Assembly (NCBI GenBank): GCA_003483345.1
Contig: DMWH01000257.1
Span: 1 to 16,902 of the forward strand
DNA: 16,902 bases
DNA from: Clostridiales bacterium
Lineage (GTDB): Bacteria > Bacillota > Clostridia > Tissierellales > Sedimentibacteraceae
Reading direction: 5' to 3'
In this document: positions 14,574 to 16,902 of the stretch, in pieces
Numbering within the stretch: position 1 is the first letter of the stretch
Layout: the number at the start of each line of letters is the position of its first letter
Translations under genes and position numbers: made by a program
The notes under the pieces: generated by a model
Seen by the model: the letters and a program-made list of their open reading frames with translations, nothing else
The model's database searches: none
What the model was told of the DNA's origin: nothing

Positions 14574-15704
14574 GTGGCAGACAAACTAAAGCTGATGACC
14601 ATCCTGGGGACCAGGCCGGAGATCATTCGACTCTCCGAAGTCATAAAAAAAGCTGACAGGTATTTTGATCATATCCTGGTCCATACCGGGCAGAACTATG
14701 ATTATACTTTAAACCAGATTTTCTTCGAGGATCTGGGCTTAAGACAGCCTGATTATTATTTGGAAGCAGTAGGAGAAGATCTGGGAGAAACCATAGGTAA
14801 AATCATTTCGAAAAGCTACAAGGTTTTATGTGATGTTAAGCCGGATGCATTATTGATCCTAGGTGATACCAATTCAGCATTATCAGCCATTTCTGCCAAG
14901 AGACTAAAGATCCCGATCTTTCATATGGAAGCTGGAAACCGCTGCTTCGATGAAAACCTGCCGGAGGAAACCAATCGAAGAATCGTTGACCATATAGCTG
15001 ATGTGAATCTTTGCTATAGTGAACATGCCCGGAGGTATTTAAATGCGGAAGGGGTAGCCAAGGAACGTACATATGTGACCGGCTCACCAATAGCAGAAGT
15101 ATTGACTGCCAACATGGAAAAAATACAGAACAGCAAAGTGCTGGATGAGCTGGGTCTTAATAAGGATAAATACATACTGCTTTCCGCGCATCGGGAAGAG
15201 AACATCGATATAGGAGAAAACTTCTTCGCATTAATGAATGCCGTTAATGCCCTGGCCGAAAAATATGATATGCCGGTCATTTATTCGACCCATCCCCGGA
15301 GTGCCAACTTCATAGAAAAGAGAGGATTTAAGTTCCATCCTCACGTTAGAAATTTAAAGCCTTTTGGTTTTTCGGATTATAATCATCTGCAAATCAATGC
15401 CTTTTGTGTAGTGTCAGACAGCGGGACGTTGCCGGAAGAAGCATCCTATTTCAAATTCCCAGCCGTATGCATCAGGACCAGCACGGAAAGGCCGGAAGCA
15501 ATCGATAAAGGCAATTTCATCATTGGCAGCATTACGGAAGAACAGGTGCTGCAGGCAGTGGAATTAGCAGTTGCGATGAATAAGAATGGTGATCTGGGTG
15601 TCGCTGTACCTGATTATGTGGATGAGAATGTGAGCGCTAAAGTCATTAAGATCATTCAGAGTTATACGGAGATCGTTAATAAGATGGTGTGGAGGCAACA
15701 GTAA
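14574..15704 (+). CDS. capG: UDP-N-acetylglucosamine 2-epimerase family, CapG/FnlC type
   Basis: Third enzyme of the UDP-L-FucNAc route, inverting C2 of the talose-type intermediate to give UDP-N-acetyl-L-fucosamine. It has 376 residues and the GT-B-like fold of WecB-type hydrolysing or non-hydrolysing epimerases. Motifs are LGTRPEIIRLSEVI (11-24), HTGQNYDYTLNQIFF (50s), ILGDTNSALSA (mid 90s), HMEAGNRCFDENLPEE (about 117-132, with the acidic catalytic residues), LSAHREEN (about 203-210), and SDSGTLPEEASYF (about 281-293). WecB proper makes UDP-ManNAc; order and adjacency with capE and capF favour CapG here. The start is a GTG with GGAGG (14562-14566) 7 bases before it and just after the capF stop. 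The next gene is set off by a 74-base gap holding an inverted repeat. Confidence 0.94.
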   Translation: MADKLKLMTILGTRPEIIRLSEVIKKADRYFDHILVHTGQNYDYTLNQIFFEDLGLRQPDYYLEAVGEDLGETIGKIISKSYKVLCDVKPDALLILGDTNSALSAISAKRLKIPIFHMEAGNRCFDENLPEETNRRIVDHIADVNLCYSEHARRYLNAEGVAKERTYVTGSPIAEVLTANMEKIQNSKVLDELGLNKDKYILLSAHREENIDIGENFFALMNAVNALAEKYDMPVIYSTHPRSANFIEKRGFKFHPHVRNLKPFGFSDYNHLQINAFCVVSDSGTLPEEASYFKFPAVCIRTSTERPEAIDKGNFIIGSITEEQVLQAVELAVAMNKNGDLGVAVPDYVDENVSAKVIKIIQSYTEIVNKMVWRQQ

Positions 15705-15706
15705 AA

Positions 15707-15737
15707 AGGATTAATAAGAATGGAAAGAATTAATCCT
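15707..15737 (+). repeat. Perfect 9-bp inverted repeat after capG
   Basis: AGGATTAAT (15707-15715) and ATTAATCCT (15729-15737) pair exactly with a 13-base loop. It begins two bases after the capG stop. The bases after it (CGAATGTTAC) have no T run, so it is not a typical intrinsic terminator, but it marks the boundary between the capEFG set and the leg genes. TACAAT (15745-15750) could be a -10 box, without a good -35. Confidence 0.55.
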
Positions 15738-15778
15738 CGAATGTTACAATAGGTAATTAATTTAAGCAGGAGGTTAAT

Positions 15779-16762
15779 ATGTGCGACGATATTCTAGTTA
15801 CCGGAGCAGATGGCTTTATAGGTAGTCATTTAGTAGAAGGACTTGTTCAAGAAGGAAAAAAGGTGAAAGCCTTTGTATACTACAATTCATTTAACAGTTG
15901 GGGATGGCTTGATAGTTTTCCCCCAGAGTTACTAAATGAAATTGAAATATTTGCTGGCGATATTCGCGATCCAAATGGTGTTAGAGAGGCTATGAAAGGT
16001 GTAGACGAGGTTTATCATCTTGCTGCATTAATAGCGATCCCATTTAGTTATCATTCGCCAGATTCTTATGTTGATACCAACATTAAAGGAACTCTAAATG
16101 TGCTTCAGGCAGCTAGAGATTTGGGTACAAAAAGAGTTTTGGTTACTTCTACATCAGAAGTTTATGGTACGGCTCAATATGTTCCTATCGATGAAGAACA
16201 CCCTTTTCAAGGACAATCCCCTTATTCGGCTACAAAAATCGGCGCTGACAGATTAGCAGAAAGTTTTTATCGTAGTTTTGAAATGCCTATCACTATCGTA
16301 AGGCCGTTTAATACTTTTGGACCTCGTCAATCAGCCAGGGCAGTAATACCAACGATAATTATTCAATTATTATCTGGAATGACTGAAATAAAATTAGGAG
16401 CGACAACTCCAACTCGAGATTTTAATTATGTTAAAGACACTGTCAGGGGATTTATAGAAATTGCTAGATCTGATAAGACGATAGGGCAGGAGATCAACAT
16501 AGCGACTCAACAGGAAATTTCTATTGGGCAGTTAGCAGAGGAGTTAATCAATCAAATCAATCCGAATGCAAGGATTATTTGTGAAGAACAAAGACTTCGG
16601 CCGAAAAAAAGTGAAGTGAATCGCCTTCTAGGTTCTAATGAGAAAATAAAAAGACTGACAAATTGGGAACCACAATATACTTTTGAACAGGGACTTACTG
16701 AAACCATAGAATTCTTAAGACAGAATTTAAATAAATTCAAAACGGATATTTACAATCTATAG
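15779..16762 (+). CDS. legB: NAD-dependent sugar-nucleotide 4,6-dehydratase, LegB-like
   Basis: A 327-residue extended SDR enzyme that would convert a nucleotide-activated GlcNAc to its 4-keto-6-deoxy form, the first step toward a 4-amino sugar and legionaminic-acid-type nonulosonates. Visible parts are the Rossmann loop GADGFIG (9-15), GDIRDP (60-65), YHLAALIAIPFSY (79-91), the active-site strand TSTSEVYG (123-130), and SPYSATK (147-153), so Y149-x-x-x-K153 is the catalytic pair. The segment NSFNSWGWLDSFP (36-48) after the second strand is typical of LegB-type proteins. CAGGAGG (15767-15773) lies 5 bases before the ATG. It is followed after 15 bases by a gene opening like LegC, which strengthens the call. 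Alternative: a dehydratase supplying the DegT aminotransferase at the head of the cluster. NDP specificity (UDP or GDP) cannot be read. Confidence 0.88.
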   Translation: MCDDILVTGADGFIGSHLVEGLVQEGKKVKAFVYYNSFNSWGWLDSFPPELLNEIEIFAGDIRDPNGVREAMKGVDEVYHLAALIAIPFSYHSPDSYVDTNIKGTLNVLQAARDLGTKRVLVTSTSEVYGTAQYVPIDEEHPFQGQSPYSATKIGADRLAESFYRSFEMPITIVRPFNTFGPRQSARAVIPTIIIQLLSGMTEIKLGATTPTRDFNYVKDTVRGFIEIARSDKTIGQEINIATQQEISIGQLAEELINQINPNARIICEEQRLRPKKSEVNRLLGSNEKIKRLTNWEPQYTFEQGLTETIEFLRQNLNKFKTDIYNL

Positions 16763-16777
16763 TAAGGAGGGTAATCG

Positions 16778-16902
16778 ATGAATCAGAGGTTTATCCCTCT
16801 TTCTGTACCGAATTTAAAAGGACGGGAATTGGATTATGTTACTCATGCAGTGGAAACTGAATGGGTATCCACTGCCGGGCCCCCTGTGTCAGAATAGTTG
16901 TC
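16778..16902 (+). CDS. legC: LegC-like aminotransferase, 5' fragment with in-frame stop near window end
   Basis: After a near-ideal AAGGAGG (16764-16770), 7 bases before ATG 16778, the frame begins FIPLSVPNLKGRELDYV and continues ETEWVSTAGPPV. This is the opening of LegC-type DegT aminotransferases (about 380 residues when whole), which aminate the LegB product at C4. The frame meets TAG at 16895-16897 after only 39 codons. Where the family normally has GP-aromatic-V, the sequence reads GPPV within a run of G and C (GGGCCCCC). Either the gene is broken or the last bases of this window are unreliable or recombined. With the window ending 5 bases later, a contig-edge error is the simplest reading. 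Identity of the N-terminus is firm; the state of the gene is not. Confidence 0.7.

Noticed and set aside
1..16902. Transposases, attachment sites, tRNA genes or a CRISPR array
   Set aside because: No transposase-like protein, terminal inverted repeat pair, cloverleaf or regularly spaced repeat was found on either strand by reading.

Overview
The window is almost entirely one forward-strand gene cluster for a Wzx/Wzy-type cell-surface polysaccharide (capsule, exopolysaccharide or glycan repeat unit). It suggests a low-GC Gram-positive bacterium of the Bacillota, most likely class Clostridia: AT-rich coding DNA, strong GGAGG-type ribosome binding sites, some TTG and GTG starts, a NusG-paralogue antiterminator of LoaP type heading the cluster, and S. 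aureus-type capEFG genes. Genus cannot be read from the sequence. All supported genes are on the plus strand. No tRNA, rRNA, CRISPR array or transposase is visible.

Layout. (1) 18-539 encodes a NusG/LoaP-like antiterminator. (2) 540-882 is an untranslated stretch with a long hairpin (546-596) followed by a second stem-loop and a seven-T run (598-673). It looks like an antiterminator target followed by a leader terminator. (3) 892-1269 is a stand-alone type IV pilin-like gene, an odd passenger in a sugar cluster, bordered on both sides by AT-rich non-coding DNA rich in short palindromes. (4) 1579-3349 holds an overlapping pair: a DegT-family sugar aminotransferase and a PglC/EpsL-like phosphoglycosyl transferase that would start the repeat unit on undecaprenyl phosphate. 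The second gene carries a tandem octamer repeat just after its start codon. (5) 3403-5590 encodes a PLP-dependent decarboxylase-fold enzyme and an ATP-grasp ligase, probably an amino-acid-related tailoring pair. (6) 5610-9604 holds two GT4-type glycosyltransferases and a KpsC/KpsS-like capsule transferase-fold protein. (7) 9625-12304 encodes a Wzx flippase and a Wzy polymerase. (8) 12353-15704 is a capE-capF-capG set for UDP-N-acetyl-L-fucosamine, visibly richer in GC than the DNA before it. (9) 15779-16902 holds legB and the first codons of legC, for a legionaminic-acid-type or related 4-amino sugar. The legC frame meets a stop 5 bases before the window ends.

Together: sugar nucleotides are made by the aminotransferase, CapEFG and LegB/LegC. 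The phosphoglycosyl transferase starts the lipid-linked unit, the glycosyltransferases extend it, the decarboxylase/ATP-grasp pair may decorate it or a precursor, and Wzx flips and Wzy polymerises it. The long operon would need processive antitermination, which fits a LoaP-type factor at its head. The most noteworthy items are the leader RNA architecture, the decarboxylase plus ATP-grasp pair, the frame-shifting octamer repeat at the head of the initiating transferase, and the orphan pilin.
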